22,371 nt of DNA from CAZBLK01 sp964492715 (GTDB lineage Bacteria; Bacillota; Clostridia; Lachnospirales; WRBF01), in assembly GCA_964492715.1 (NCBI GenBank), contig CAZBLK010000034.1:1-22371 (forward strand), written 5' to 3'. Below the pieces are notes generated by a model that made no database searches, was not told the origin of the DNA, and worked only from the letters and a program-made list of their open reading frames with translations. A program made the position numbers and the translations under genes. This document shows, piece by piece, positions 6,804 to 15,594 of the stretch (its first letter is position 1; every line of letters starts with the position of its first letter).

Positions 6804-8099
6804 GTGAAGCAAAACGAAAGAGAAATTATAGTAGAAGTTTTAACGTTAGTTACAAAAGAAGGGGCATACAACAACATTGCTCTAAAAAAAGCTTTGGATA
6901 ATTCCAGTTTAACAAACGTACAAAGGGCTTTTATAACCGAGGTTACAAATGGAACTTTAAGAAACTTAATTTTTATAGACTTTATAATAAATAGCTTTTC
7001 AAAAACTTATACTACTAAAATGAAGCCATTCATTCTAAACGTGCTTAGAAGCTCGACTTATCAAATTATTTTTATGAACAAGGTTCCTGCTTCGGCTGCT
7101 GTAAACGAAGCTGTTGCACTTTCCAAAAAGCGTGGGTTTGTAAATTTGTCTGGGTTTGTAAACGGTGTTTTGCGAAGCATTGAGCGTGGGCATAAGCAAG
7201 TTAAGCTTCCTGACATAAAAAAGCAACCTGTTGAATACTTATCGACAAAATATTCGTATGATAAATGGTTAATTGAATATTGGCTTTCAGAATTTAACTT
7301 TGAAACTGTTGAAAAAATTTGTATTGCAAATAACACAGCACCACAAATTAGCATTTGCGTGAACACAATAAAAACAAACCGAGAAGAACTTGTTAAAACG
7401 CTGGAAGCAGAAGGTGCGTCTGTTAAGCTTTGCGAAACAAACAATTTAATTTTGTATATAAAATGTGCAGGAAGTATTGCAGAGTTGCAATCTTTTAAAA
7501 ATGGGCTGTTCCACGTTTGTGACGAAAGCAGTGTACAAGCTGTTCAATCTCTTGCGCCTAAAAAGTGTGACAAAGTTTTAGATGTTTGCTCTGCCCCTGG
7601 CGGAAAGTCATTTGTAGCAGCATATTTAATGGAAAATAGCGGAGAAATACATTCTCTTGATATTCACGAGCATAAAATTAAGCTTGTTAAAGAAGGAGCA
7701 GAGCGTTTAGGAATTGACATAATTAGCGTAGGGTTAAACGATGCAACAAGACCAAACGAAAACTTTTATGAAAGCTACGACAAAGTTTTAATAGATGCGC
7801 CATGCACAGGCTTTGGAATTTTGCGAAAGAAGCCTGACATAATGAGCAAAAAATCAATGGAAGATGTAAAAAACCTTGCACAAATTCAAAGAAACATGTT
7901 GCAAACCAGCGCAAAATATGTAAAACCTTTGGGAATTATTGTTTATAGTACATGTACATTGTCAAAAATGGAAAATAGTGATAATATAAACTGGTTTAAA
8001 AATAATTTTAATTTTAAATTGTTGGAGGAAAAACAGCTTTTGCCAGAAGCTTCTGGGAGAGATGGTTTTTATATAGCGAAGCTACAAAGGTGCGAGTAG
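6804..8099 (+). CDS. rsmB: 16S rRNA m5C967 methyltransferase RsmB
   Basis: The 431-residue protein methylates C5 of cytosine 967 of 16S rRNA (E. coli numbering) with S-adenosylmethionine. Residues ~1-135 form a NusB-like RNA-binding domain (LTLVTKEGAYNNIALKKAL, NRAFITEV-type sequence). The Rossmann domain has VLDVCSAPGGKS for cofactor binding and motif IV LIDAPCTGFGILRKKPDI with Cys334. Motif VI YSTCTLSKMEN contains the nucleophile Cys384. The start is GTG 6804, seven bases after AAGGAG. It is the first gene of a compact operon: rlmN begins 32 nt after its stop. In other Firmicutes rsmB is usually preceded by fmt/def, which are not here. Confidence 0.92.
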   Translation: MKQNEREIIVEVLTLVTKEGAYNNIALKKALDNSSLTNVQRAFITEVTNGTLRNLIFIDFIINSFSKTYTTKMKPFILNVLRSSTYQIIFMNKVPASAAVNEAVALSKKRGFVNLSGFVNGVLRSIERGHKQVKLPDIKKQPVEYLSTKYSYDKWLIEYWLSEFNFETVEKICIANNTAPQISICVNTIKTNREELVKTLEAEGASVKLCETNNLILYIKCAGSIAELQSFKNGLFHVCDESSVQAVQSLAPKKCDKVLDVCSAPGGKSFVAAYLMENSGEIHSLDIHEHKIKLVKEGAERLGIDIISVGLNDATRPNENFYESYDKVLIDAPCTGFGILRKKPDIMSKKSMEDVKNLAQIQRNMLQTSAKYVKPLGIIVYSTCTLSKMENSDNINWFKNNFNFKLLEEKQLLPEASGRDGFYIAKLQRCE

Positions 8100-8131
8100 T
8101 TTAAACAGTCGCACTTTGGAAGGAGAAAAAA

Positions 8132-9193
8132 ATGCAAAAAGCCGACATTAGGTCAATGAACCTTGGTGAACTTAATAAATTTATAGAAGAAATTGGCGAA
8201 AAGCCGTTTAGAGCAAAACAAATTTTTGAGTGGATAAACAAAAAGCTTGTTTCTAGCTTTGACGAAATGACAAACATTTCAAAGCCTTTAAGGGAAAAGC
8301 TTAAAGAAACTGCGTATATTTCAAAAATGGAAACTGTAAAAAAGCTTATTTCTGAAAAAGACGGTACAAGAAAGTACTTGTTTCTGCTTGAAAATGATAA
8401 TATAATAGAAAGTGTTTTAATGAAGTATGAACACGGCAATTCTGTTTGTATTTCTTCGCAGGCTGGCTGCCGCATGGGGTGCAAGTTTTGCGCTTCTACT
8501 CTTGACGGATTGTCAAGGGGGCTTACAGCAGGTGAATACGCCGCACAAGTTTATGAAATTCAAAAGGACATTGGCGAAAGAGTTTCAAACGTTGTTATAA
8601 TGGGCGGCGGTGAACCTTTTGACAACTACAATGAAACGATTAAGTTTATTAAACTTATAAATGACGAAAACGGGCTTGGAATTGGGCAAAGGCATATTAC
8701 GGTTTCCACTTGCGGCATTGCCGACAAAATTTTCGACTTTGCACACGAAGGGTTGCAAGTTAACCTTGCTGTTTCGCTTCATGCGCCTAACGATGAAGTA
8801 AGAAAGCAAATTATGCCTGTTGCAAAACGGTTTAGCTTGGAAGAACTTATAGAAGCGTGCAAATATTATGCAAACACAACAAAAAGGCGTATAACATATG
8901 AATACGCACTTATACAAGGCATAAACGACACAAAAGAATGTGCAAACCAGCTTGGAACTATGCTTAGGCACTCGCTTTGTCACATAAACCTAATTCCAGC
9001 AAACACTGTTAAAGAAAGAGAATTTGTTGGAAGCACACGGGAAAAAACAGAAGCATTTGCAAAAATTTTAACAAGCTACGGAATTGAAACTACTATTAGA
9101 AGAAAACTTGGAAGCGATATAGAAGCAGCTTGTGGGCAATTGCGGAAGGGAGCTTTAGATGATTGGGACAGGCAAGACAGACATAGGGATTAA
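8132..9193 (+). CDS. rlmN: Dual-specificity 23S rRNA/tRNA adenine C2 methyltransferase RlmN
   Basis: A radical-SAM enzyme of 353 residues that methylates C2 of A2503 in 23S rRNA and A37 in some tRNAs. The Fe-S cluster motif CRMGCKFC gives Cys113, Cys117 and Cys120. The SAM site MGGGEPFDN is present. The C-terminal EAACGQLRKG supplies Cys334, which carries the mechanistic methyl group. An N-terminal helical RNA-binding portion (GEKPFRAKQIFEWINKK) is typical. ATG 8132 follows AAGGAG. The last 35 nt overlap the start of the phosphatase gene in another frame, so the two are coupled. Confidence 0.95.
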   Translation: MQKADIRSMNLGELNKFIEEIGEKPFRAKQIFEWINKKLVSSFDEMTNISKPLREKLKETAYISKMETVKKLISEKDGTRKYLFLLENDNIIESVLMKYEHGNSVCISSQAGCRMGCKFCASTLDGLSRGLTAGEYAAQVYEIQKDIGERVSNVVIMGGGEPFDNYNETIKFIKLINDENGLGIGQRHITVSTCGIADKIFDFAHEGLQVNLAVSLHAPNDEVRKQIMPVAKRFSLEELIEACKYYANTTKRRITYEYALIQGINDTKECANQLGTMLRHSLCHINLIPANTVKEREFVGSTREKTEAFAKILTSYGIETTIRRKLGSDIEAACGQLRKGALDDWDRQDRHRD

Positions 9194-9914
9194 ACGAGAA
9201 ACTAACGAGGACTTTGTTTTTTTTACGGACGAACCAATTGGGCCACTTAAAAACCTTTACTTGGTAGCGGACGGCATGGGCGGCTGCAACGCAGGCGAAG
9301 TTGCAAGCAGCAAAGCTTCGGAGTTTTTTTTGGACTATATAAGTAGCAATGAAATGGCAAATGGAGAACCGCTGGACTTTTTGGTCAGTGCTTTTTCTTA
9401 TGCAAACAAAAATGTTTTAGAGCTTGCAAAGAAAAACCCAGAAGAATTTGAAGGAATGGGAACTACACTAAGCGTATGCACAATTTCTGAAAACAGGCTG
9501 TACATTGTTCACATTGGTGACAGCAGAGTTTACATTATTGGTGGCGGCAAAATGGGGCAGCTTACTACGGACCATACATATGTAGGTAGCCTTTTAAGCG
9601 CAGGCAAAATTACAGATGAAGAAGCAACTACACACCCAAAAAGGCATATGCTAACAAAAGTTTTGGGCACAGATGAAGCGGTTGAAGCTGACGCATACGT
9701 TTACACAATTTATGAAAACGACTATGTTCTTCTTTGTTCTGACGGCTTGACAAACATGCTTTCAAACGAAGACATTTTTAATATAACAGTAACTGAAAAT
9801 CTTTCTGTTTCACAAAAGGTTGACAAATTTATAGAAACTGCAAACGCAAAAGGTGGCGTTGACAACATTTCGGTTGTGCTTGTTTCTATGGGAGAGGGCG
9901 TGAGTGCAGTATGA
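9159..9914 (+). CDS. prpC: PP2C-family Ser/Thr protein phosphatase PrpC/Stp
   Basis: The 251-residue protein contains the bacterial PP2C motifs in order: KRETNEDF (Asp18), VADGMGG (Asp38, Gly39), GMGTTLSV, HIGDSRVYI, LTTDHTYV, CSDGLTNML (Asp195) and GGVDNISVVLV (Asp235). These aspartates bind two or three Mn/Mg ions. It removes phosphate from targets of the neighbouring kinase and from the kinase itself. ATG 9159 lies inside the end of rlmN but is preceded by a strong GGAAGGGA site 7 bases upstream. The stop overlaps the kinase start by 4 nt, giving fixed co-expression of kinase and phosphatase. Confidence 0.93.
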   Translation: MIGTGKTDIGIKRETNEDFVFFTDEPIGPLKNLYLVADGMGGCNAGEVASSKASEFFLDYISSNEMANGEPLDFLVSAFSYANKNVLELAKKNPEEFEGMGTTLSVCTISENRLYIVHIGDSRVYIIGGGKMGQLTTDHTYVGSLLSAGKITDEEATTHPKRHMLTKVLGTDEAVEADAYVYTIYENDYVLLCSDGLTNMLSNEDIFNITVTENLSVSQKVDKFIETANAKGGVDNISVVLVSMGEGVSAV

Positions 9915-11944
9915 TGCTTTCTCGAGGTGCAGTAATTGCAGGAAGATACGAAATTGTTGAAAAAATAGGTGTTGGCGGCATGGCTATAGTTTACCGTGCC
10001 AAAGACAAAAAGCTTGACCGTGACGTTACATTTAAAGTTATGCGTGAGGAGTTTGTTACGGACGAGGAGTTTAAGTCACGCTTTGCCATTGAAGCACGGG
10101 CGTCTGCAAGCCTTGCAAACCAAAACATTGTAAATGTTTACGACGTAGGGCAAGAAGGGCACATTCATTACATTGTAATGGAGTACATCGACGGCGTAAC
10201 TTTAAAAGACTTAATTGTTCGCCGTGCGCCGTTTGATAATGACGAAGTTTTGGGCGTGTCAATTCAAATTGCACAGGCTCTTGAACATGCACACAAACAT
10301 AACATTATCCACAGGGACATTAAGCCGCAAAACATTTTGGTTACAACTACAGGCACAGTTAAGGTTACAGACTTTGGCATTGCAAGGGCTGTTACAGAAA
10401 ACACAACGTCTACAGGCAGCAACACAATGGGCTCTGTTCATTATTTTTCGCCAGAACAGGCTCGTGGCGGCTATGTTGACAACAAAAGCGACATTTATGC
10501 ACTTGGCATAGTTATGTATGAAATGGTTACAGGCAAGCTTCCATTTGACGGAGAAACAGCAATTGCCGTTGCACTAAAGCACATAAACGACCAGCTTCCA
10601 GACATTAAGGAAATTAACTCAAACGTGTCGGACGCTGTAATTAAAATAATTGTAAAGGCTACGGAAAAGCAGTCGTCAAACAGGTTTCAAACTATTGCAG
10701 AAATGACTAACGAGCTGAAACGTGCGCTTACAAACACCTCTGGCGAGTTTATAAGCACCCATGCGGCTTTAATAGAGTCGCACACAATTAAGCTTACGCC
10801 TGAGGACGTTTTGCAAATTCAAAAGGAAAGCAAGGTTAAAAACTATCTGTATGATGATGACTATGACGAAACACAGTTTGACGACATGTACGAAGACGTA
10901 CACGATAAAGCTTTGGAGCGTAAAGTTGTTATTGGTGCAGTGCTTACAGGAATTGTTTTAATTGTAATTATTTCTTTAGTGTTTTTGTTTTATAAAAAGC
11001 CAAGGACTGTTGACGTAGAGCCTGTTTCCATTCCAACTATTATAGGAATGGATTGGGAGGAAGCAGGCAAGCTGGGTGAGGAGCTTGGAATTTTCTTTAA
11101 AGTTGCGGACGAAGTTTACAATGATGAAATTCCAGCAGGTGCAATTTATTCTGCCGACATTGAGGGCGAAGTTTACCCAGGTGACACAATTGAAATTGTT
11201 TTAAGCCTTGGAACAGACAAATTTGAAGTGCCGGAAGTAACGAAATTAGACTATAACCAAGCTATAGCCGAGCTTGAAAGCATCGGCATTTTTAACATTA
11301 ACAAAGTGTGGAATAATGACGAAAGTTTTGCCAAAAACATAGTAATGTCGCAGCAGCCAAAAGCTGGTGAGCTGGTGGCACGAGGCGAAGCGGTGACTAT
11401 AACTATAAGCAAAGGCCCTAAGCTGAAAACTGTGCTTATGCCAAACATTATTGGCGACATGGACGCAGATGCTATTCAAAAAATTCAAGGCGTAAAGCTA
11501 ATAGTCGGACAAAAGGAATGGGCAGACCATGAAACAGCACCTAGAGGGCAAGTTATATACCAGTCTGTAAAAGCTGGGAATGAAGTACAAGAAGGTACTG
11601 TAGTAACGTACACTTTAAGCACAGGTGAAAAACCAGCACCGTCGCCAGCTCCAGAGGTTTCAGAAACGCCCGCACCAACTCCAAAAGGTGTTACAAAGCC
11701 GCTTATGGTTGACCCTTCTATCCCAGAAGGTGTTGAAACTGTTCACCTTAGAATTATAGAATTTCGTGGTGGTGAACCACGTACGTTTTTTGACGAAGTT
11801 GTTTCTATAGATTTCTTCCCGCAAGTGTTTAACATTACGGGAACTGATGTTTCTGAGTTTCACATTTATTTTGTTGACGACAACGGCAACAGTGCGCTGC
11901 AAGCAACTACACAACTTACATTCACCGAAGGTACGGAACAATGA
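9911..11944 (+). CDS. prkC: PASTA-domain Ser/Thr kinase PrkC/PknB with extra C-terminal domain
   Basis: The 677-residue membrane kinase has an N-terminal Hanks kinase domain (residues ~13-275): Gly-rich loop GVGGMAIVYRA, Lys42, HRDIKPQN (Asp136), DFG at 154-156 and SPEQARGG. An acidic juxtamembrane stretch precedes one membrane helix (~338-361). Outside are three PASTA repeats (~369-570), which in this family bind muropeptides or lipid II, then a Pro/Thr-rich linker (~573-598) and about 75 residues of predicted beta sequence. Known roles in relatives are cell-wall homeostasis, division and spore germination. ATG 9911 overlaps the phosphatase stop as ATGA. The 3' end overlaps rsgA in the same way. 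The C-terminal addition after the PASTA repeats is less usual. Confidence 0.93.
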   Translation: MMLSRGAVIAGRYEIVEKIGVGGMAIVYRAKDKKLDRDVTFKVMREEFVTDEEFKSRFAIEARASASLANQNIVNVYDVGQEGHIHYIVMEYIDGVTLKDLIVRRAPFDNDEVLGVSIQIAQALEHAHKHNIIHRDIKPQNILVTTTGTVKVTDFGIARAVTENTTSTGSNTMGSVHYFSPEQARGGYVDNKSDIYALGIVMYEMVTGKLPFDGETAIAVALKHINDQLPDIKEINSNVSDAVIKIIVKATEKQSSNRFQTIAEMTNELKRALTNTSGEFISTHAALIESHTIKLTPEDVLQIQKESKVKNYLYDDDYDETQFDDMYEDVHDKALERKVVIGAVLTGIVLIVIISLVFLFYKKPRTVDVEPVSIPTIIGMDWEEAGKLGEELGIFFKVADEVYNDEIPAGAIYSADIEGEVYPGDTIEIVLSLGTDKFEVPEVTKLDYNQAIAELESIGIFNINKVWNNDESFAKNIVMSQQPKAGELVARGEAVTITISKGPKLKTVLMPNIIGDMDADAIQKIQGVKLIVGQKEWADHETAPRGQVIYQSVKAGNEVQEGTVVTYTLSTGEKPAPSPAPEVSETPAPTPKGVTKPLMVDPSIPEGVETVHLRIIEFRGGEPRTFFDEVVSIDFFPQVFNITGTDVSEFHIYFVDDNGNSALQATTQLTFTEGTEQ

Positions 11945-12816
11945 AACAATTAGAAGGCAGAATTACAAAAGGTGTCGGCGGATTATATTCCGTCGATACC
12001 GAAAAAGGTGTTTACAGCTGCAACGTAAGGGGCATTTTTAGAAAGCATGGTATTAGCCCAACTGTCGGCGACTATGTTTCGCTTGCGGAATGTGACGACA
12101 CAGCGTTAAAAGGAACCATTGCAGAAATTAAGGAGCGAAAAAACCTTCTCATTCGCCCAAAGGTTGCAAACGTTGACCAAGCTGTTGTTGTCATGTCAAT
12201 TGTTTACCCTTCTATTAACCTTGACGTTTTGGACAGGTTAATTGTTTTAATTGAGGAGCAAGGAATTGACATTGTTATTTGCTTAAACAAATGCGACATT
12301 GCCGAAGAAGAAAAACTTGCAGAGGTTGCTTCGTTGTACACAAAAGTTGGATACACAGTTATTCCAACGAGTACAAAAAACGAAACTGGTATTAATGAGC
12401 TTATGCAAAGCCTTCATGGAAAAGTTTCTGTTTTTGCCGGTGTTTCTGGTGTTGGCAAGTCAAGCATTACAAACATGGTTGTTCCTCACGCTGAAATGGA
12501 AGTTTCGGGGCTTTGCACAAAAATAGAGCGTGGCAAGCATACAACACGCCATGCCGAGCTTTTGTGCATTGAAAAAGGCACATACATTGTTGATTCGCCT
12601 GGCTTTTCCGACATTTCACTTTTGCACATAGAAAAAGACGAGTTAAAACATTTGTTTAGAGAATTTAACAAAGACAGCTTAAAGCCGTGCAGGTTTTTGG
12701 ATTGCAGGCATATAAACGAGCCTGATTGCAGTATAAAGCAATTGGTTGGAACAGAAATTTCTCCAATACGTTATGAACGGTATGTAAACATTTATAATGA
12801 TTTGAACAAAAAATGA
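11941..12816 (+). CDS. rsgA: Ribosome small-subunit assembly GTPase RsgA
   Basis: This 291-residue protein is a circularly permuted GTPase that checks late 30S maturation. The OB-fold is at residues ~5-75 (GGLYSVDTEKGVYSCNVRG). The motif order G4-G5-G1-G3 is typical: LNKCD (~115-119), STKNETG, GVSGVGKSS (~167-175) and DSPGFSD. The C-terminal zinc knuckle has Cys250, Cys255, His257 and Cys263 (CRFLDCRHINEPDC). Its ATG overlaps the stop of prkC by 4 nt. It is normally followed by rpe in Firmicutes, but here thiN follows after 24 nt. Confidence 0.95.
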   Translation: MKQLEGRITKGVGGLYSVDTEKGVYSCNVRGIFRKHGISPTVGDYVSLAECDDTALKGTIAEIKERKNLLIRPKVANVDQAVVVMSIVYPSINLDVLDRLIVLIEEQGIDIVICLNKCDIAEEEKLAEVASLYTKVGYTVIPTSTKNETGINELMQSLHGKVSVFAGVSGVGKSSITNMVVPHAEMEVSGLCTKIERGKHTTRHAELLCIEKGTYIVDSPGFSDISLLHIEKDELKHLFREFNKDSLKPCRFLDCRHINEPDCSIKQLVGTEISPIRYERYVNIYNDLNKK

Positions 12817-12840
12817 ATTCATATAGAACGGATTGAGCAT

Positions 12841-13488
12841 GTGAAAGTTTTAATTGTCGGAAACGGAAGTATAAACGACTATGAGTATATGAAGCGGTAC
12901 ACAGAAGGTGCAGAATTAGCGGTTTTTTGTGACGGTGGCTTGCGCCACGCAAGCGGGCTTTCTGTTTTTCCACATGTTATTATAGGCGACTTTGACTCTG
13001 TTTCGCACAGTTTATTAAGTGAGTACAAACAAAAAAATGTTGAGGTGCTTACGTTCCCAACAAAAAAAGACAAAACCGACATGGAGATTTGCCTTGACTA
13101 TGCTAAGGAAAAAGGCGCAACCGAAGTTGTAATTTTGGGCGGAATGGGTACACGGTTCGACCACACTTTGGCAAACGTACATTTGCTTTATGCAGCAAAG
13201 CTTATGGGCATTGACGCACTTCTTGCAAACGAATTTAACGAAATTACAGTTGTTACAGACAAAAAAAGTGTTCAAGGAAAAAAGGGCGATATAGTTTCGC
13301 TTGTCCCTTTAACACCTGTTGTTTCAGGCGTTAGTATAAGTGGCTTTGAATATGGGCTAAAAAATGCAACAATTACGCTTGGGCAGACGATTGGTGTTTC
13401 AAACGTTATTAAAGACAGAACGACCTCAATTACAATTGCTTCTGGGGCTTTGCTTGTTATAAAATCAAGGGAAAGTGTAGAGGAGTAG
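12841..13488 (+). CDS. thiN: Thiamine pyrophosphokinase
   Basis: This 215-residue enzyme transfers pyrophosphate from ATP to thiamine to form thiamine pyrophosphate. The catalytic-domain motifs are FCDGGLRHA, GDFDSV (~49-54), FPTKKDKTDMEICLDYA and GGMGTRFDHTLANVHLL. The C-terminal thiamine-binding beta domain includes GDIVSLVPL, FEYGLKNATITLG, TIGVSN and GALLVI. Length is normal for bacterial enzymes. The start is GTG 12841; its ribosome binding site is weak (GGATTGAG), so coupling from rsgA is likely. The next gene begins only 4 nt after its stop. Confidence 0.92.
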   Translation: MKVLIVGNGSINDYEYMKRYTEGAELAVFCDGGLRHASGLSVFPHVIIGDFDSVSHSLLSEYKQKNVEVLTFPTKKDKTDMEICLDYAKEKGATEVVILGGMGTRFDHTLANVHLLYAAKLMGIDALLANEFNEITVVTDKKSVQGKKGDIVSLVPLTPVVSGVSISGFEYGLKNATITLGQTIGVSNVIKDRTTSITIASGALLVIKSRESVEE

Positions 13489-13492
13489 GCCA

Positions 13493-15373
13493 ATGAAAGA
13501 AAATGTAATGAAAGATAATGCAATGAACAATAACTCAATTTTGCAAAAAGACAGCAGCCTTTGGGTAACTTCGTGTAAAATTATTTCTTCATTAACACTT
13601 TTTGTCTTACTTTTTTCATGCACATTTTTGGTGTTTAACTCATTTTACACTTTTGGAAAGGCGGTAGACCTAGAAGCTGTAGACGGAAACATTTCTGTTG
13701 ACATGTCGTACTATAATGACTACTGCATTGGGCTTTTAGGCGAATGGGATTATGTTGAGGGGCAGTTTTTAACTCCCCAGCAGTTTAATGAAATTCCAAA
13801 GGAGCAGCTTGGAAAAATTGTACTGCCGATAAAAACAATAGGCAAGGCTGGCGGCCCTTCTACATACAGACTTTTAATTAAAACATCAGAAGTTAAACAA
13901 AAGCAACTCGGAATGTACATTCAGCATGAGTTTGAAGACTTAGCTGTTTATGTAAACGGTAACCTTGTTGCCGAAAACAAAAACGGAATTCAAAACAATT
14001 TTAACTTATCAAACTACATTGCTGACTTTTCTTTAAATGACAACTCGGACATAAACGAAATTATTATTGCTGCAAACAGCAGCAAAAACCAAACACTGTT
14101 TTACCACAAAAATATTTTAATTGGAAGCGTTAGAAACATAATAGAATATGCCGTTTGGGAATGGGCAAAAACGTTTTTTCAAGTGGGGCTTTTAATTGCG
14201 CTTTTAATTAATGGGCTTGTTTTTACAATTTTGCGCCCAGAGCATAAGCTTATTACACGAATGAACATTTTTGACTCTTTAATGATTGCTCGCCTAATTT
14301 TTGGGTTGCCAGAGCTTTACATGCTTTTAAGCTCTGAATTTCCAGGGTTTTCAATTTTGGACGGGTTAACAACTAGGCTTCAGCTTTCTACGCTTATGCT
14401 TGCAGGAAGCGCAGGAATGGCACTTTCGGACACAATTTTTAACGGCGGCGTGCGTACAAAAATTTCAAAGGTTGTTTCTTATGCCTACATTGGCTTTTCT
14501 GTAATTGTTTTCTTGCCGTTTGCTATTGATAAGCTTACGCTTTTTGCAATTCTTCCGCTTTACATTTTAACTACTTCTTTAATGCTTATAAGTATGTTAA
14601 ATTGTTTAAAAACAAACAAAACACGCTACATTATTATGCAAATTTTTAAAACAGCTTATATTGGAATAATTATAATGTTTGACCTGTTGAAAATGGCTGG
14701 AATTGTAAGCAGTGAATGGCAGTTTACTCAATATTACATTTTGTTTTTCCTAGTTCACGTAATTGTGCGGCTTATGGACAACAACAACAGCTACAAAACC
14801 GTAGAGACACTAAACAATAACTTGGAAAAAATGGTGGTGCAGCGGACAAGTCAGCTTTTAGAGGCAAACAAAAAGCTTTCGGAAATTTCTGTACGTGATG
14901 CACTTACAGGTGCGTTTAACCGCTTGCATTTTGAAAGGGTAATTGAGCAAGCAGTAGTTGAGTTTTACGAAAAACCGTACAATCTTTTTATGTGCATTTT
15001 AGACCTTGACAGCTTTAAAAAAATAAACGACACTTACGGGCACGCAGTTGGTGACGAGGTGCTTATTACTCTTGCAAAAATTTTGCATACATCACTTCCA
15101 CCAGAAGTAACCCTTGCACGCATAGGCGGCGAGGAATTTATTTTGCTAATTAAAAATGTCTTACCAAAAGAAGCTTATGACATGATTGAAGATGCCAGAA
15201 AAGCTGTAGAAGAAAACAAAAAGAAAAACGAAAAGCATACGACAGCTAGTTTTGGGTTTACACAATTTAAAGAAGGAATGACAAGTAAAGACTTGTTTAA
15301 GGCGGCTGATGCTTGTCTTTATAAGGCTAAAAATACTGGCAAAAATAAAATAGTTAGCGATATAGCAATTTGA
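13493..15373 (+). CDS. Membrane GGDEF protein with 7TM (DISM-like) sensor, no inhibitory site
   Basis: A 626-residue protein. An N-terminal membrane anchor (~24-45) is followed by an extracytoplasmic region (~46-220) with the jelly-roll-like pattern of 7TMR-DISM extracellular domains (LLGEWDYVEGQF, LPIKTIG, TYRLLIKT, LAVYVNGNLVAENKNGI). About seven hydrophobic segments (~228-430) and a short coiled coil (VETLNNNLEKMVVQRTSQLLEANKKL) lead to the GGDEF domain (~467-620). The active-site motif is GGEEF (545-549), consistent with an active diguanylate cyclase. The RxxD inhibitory site expected five residues earlier is missing (EVTL-type sequence there). The start has AGGAG 8 bases upstream, overlapping the end of thiN, so it belongs to the same operon. 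The last codons fall within repeat copy B. Confidence 0.85.
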   Translation: MKENVMKDNAMNNNSILQKDSSLWVTSCKIISSLTLFVLLFSCTFLVFNSFYTFGKAVDLEAVDGNISVDMSYYNDYCIGLLGEWDYVEGQFLTPQQFNEIPKEQLGKIVLPIKTIGKAGGPSTYRLLIKTSEVKQKQLGMYIQHEFEDLAVYVNGNLVAENKNGIQNNFNLSNYIADFSLNDNSDINEIIIAANSSKNQTLFYHKNILIGSVRNIIEYAVWEWAKTFFQVGLLIALLINGLVFTILRPEHKLITRMNIFDSLMIARLIFGLPELYMLLSSEFPGFSILDGLTTRLQLSTLMLAGSAGMALSDTIFNGGVRTKISKVVSYAYIGFSVIVFLPFAIDKLTLFAILPLYILTTSLMLISMLNCLKTNKTRYIIMQIFKTAYIGIIIMFDLLKMAGIVSSEWQFTQYYILFFLVHVIVRLMDNNNSYKTVETLNNNLEKMVVQRTSQLLEANKKLSEISVRDALTGAFNRLHFERVIEQAVVEFYEKPYNLFMCILDLDSFKKINDTYGHAVGDEVLITLAKILHTSLPPEVTLARIGGEEFILLIKNVLPKEAYDMIEDARKAVEENKKKNEKHTTASFGFTQFKEGMTSKDLFKAADACLYKAKNTGKNKIVSDIAI

Positions 15374-15412
15374 GTTTTTGTAGTCACCAAATTTTGTGGC
15401 GATTGCTTTTTA
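15361..15412. repeat. Inverted-repeat family, partial copy B, with terminator-like hairpin
   Basis: Bases 15361-15390 match copy A (1095-1124) at 28 of 30 positions, beginning TATAGCAATTTGAG. The block supplies the last codons and the TGA stop of the upstream GGDEF gene. It then forms a short hairpin (GTCACCA with TGGCGAT, one mismatch) followed by TGCTTTTTA, which could end the long operon. A full right arm like those of the other copies is not seen. Confidence 0.5.
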
Positions 15413-15494
15413 AAAAATAGTCTCCCCAATGTTTTCCTTAATAGAATTTACATAATTGCAGTTATAAATTATATAGCTTTATATTCTGCTTTTT

Positions 15495-15523
15495 TTGCAT
15501 TTATATAAAATTCCTGTTATAAT
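15495..15523 (+). promoter_or_regulatory. Promoter of the second diguanylate cyclase gene
   Basis: TTGCAT (15495-15500) and a perfect TATAAT (15518-15523) are 17 bp apart. Transcription from about 15530 would give a ~65-nt AT-rich leader. I see no riboswitch structure in it. Confidence 0.7.
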
Positions 15524-15594
15524 TAGGTTGCATAAAAATTTACATTACACTAAATATAATTTATAACTTAATGCTACCCTTTGAGGAGATTAAA

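Noticed and set aside
15571..15594. ATG 15571 as start of the second cyclase
   Set aside because: The GAGGAG site at 15583-15588 lies inside this extension and points to ATG 15595.
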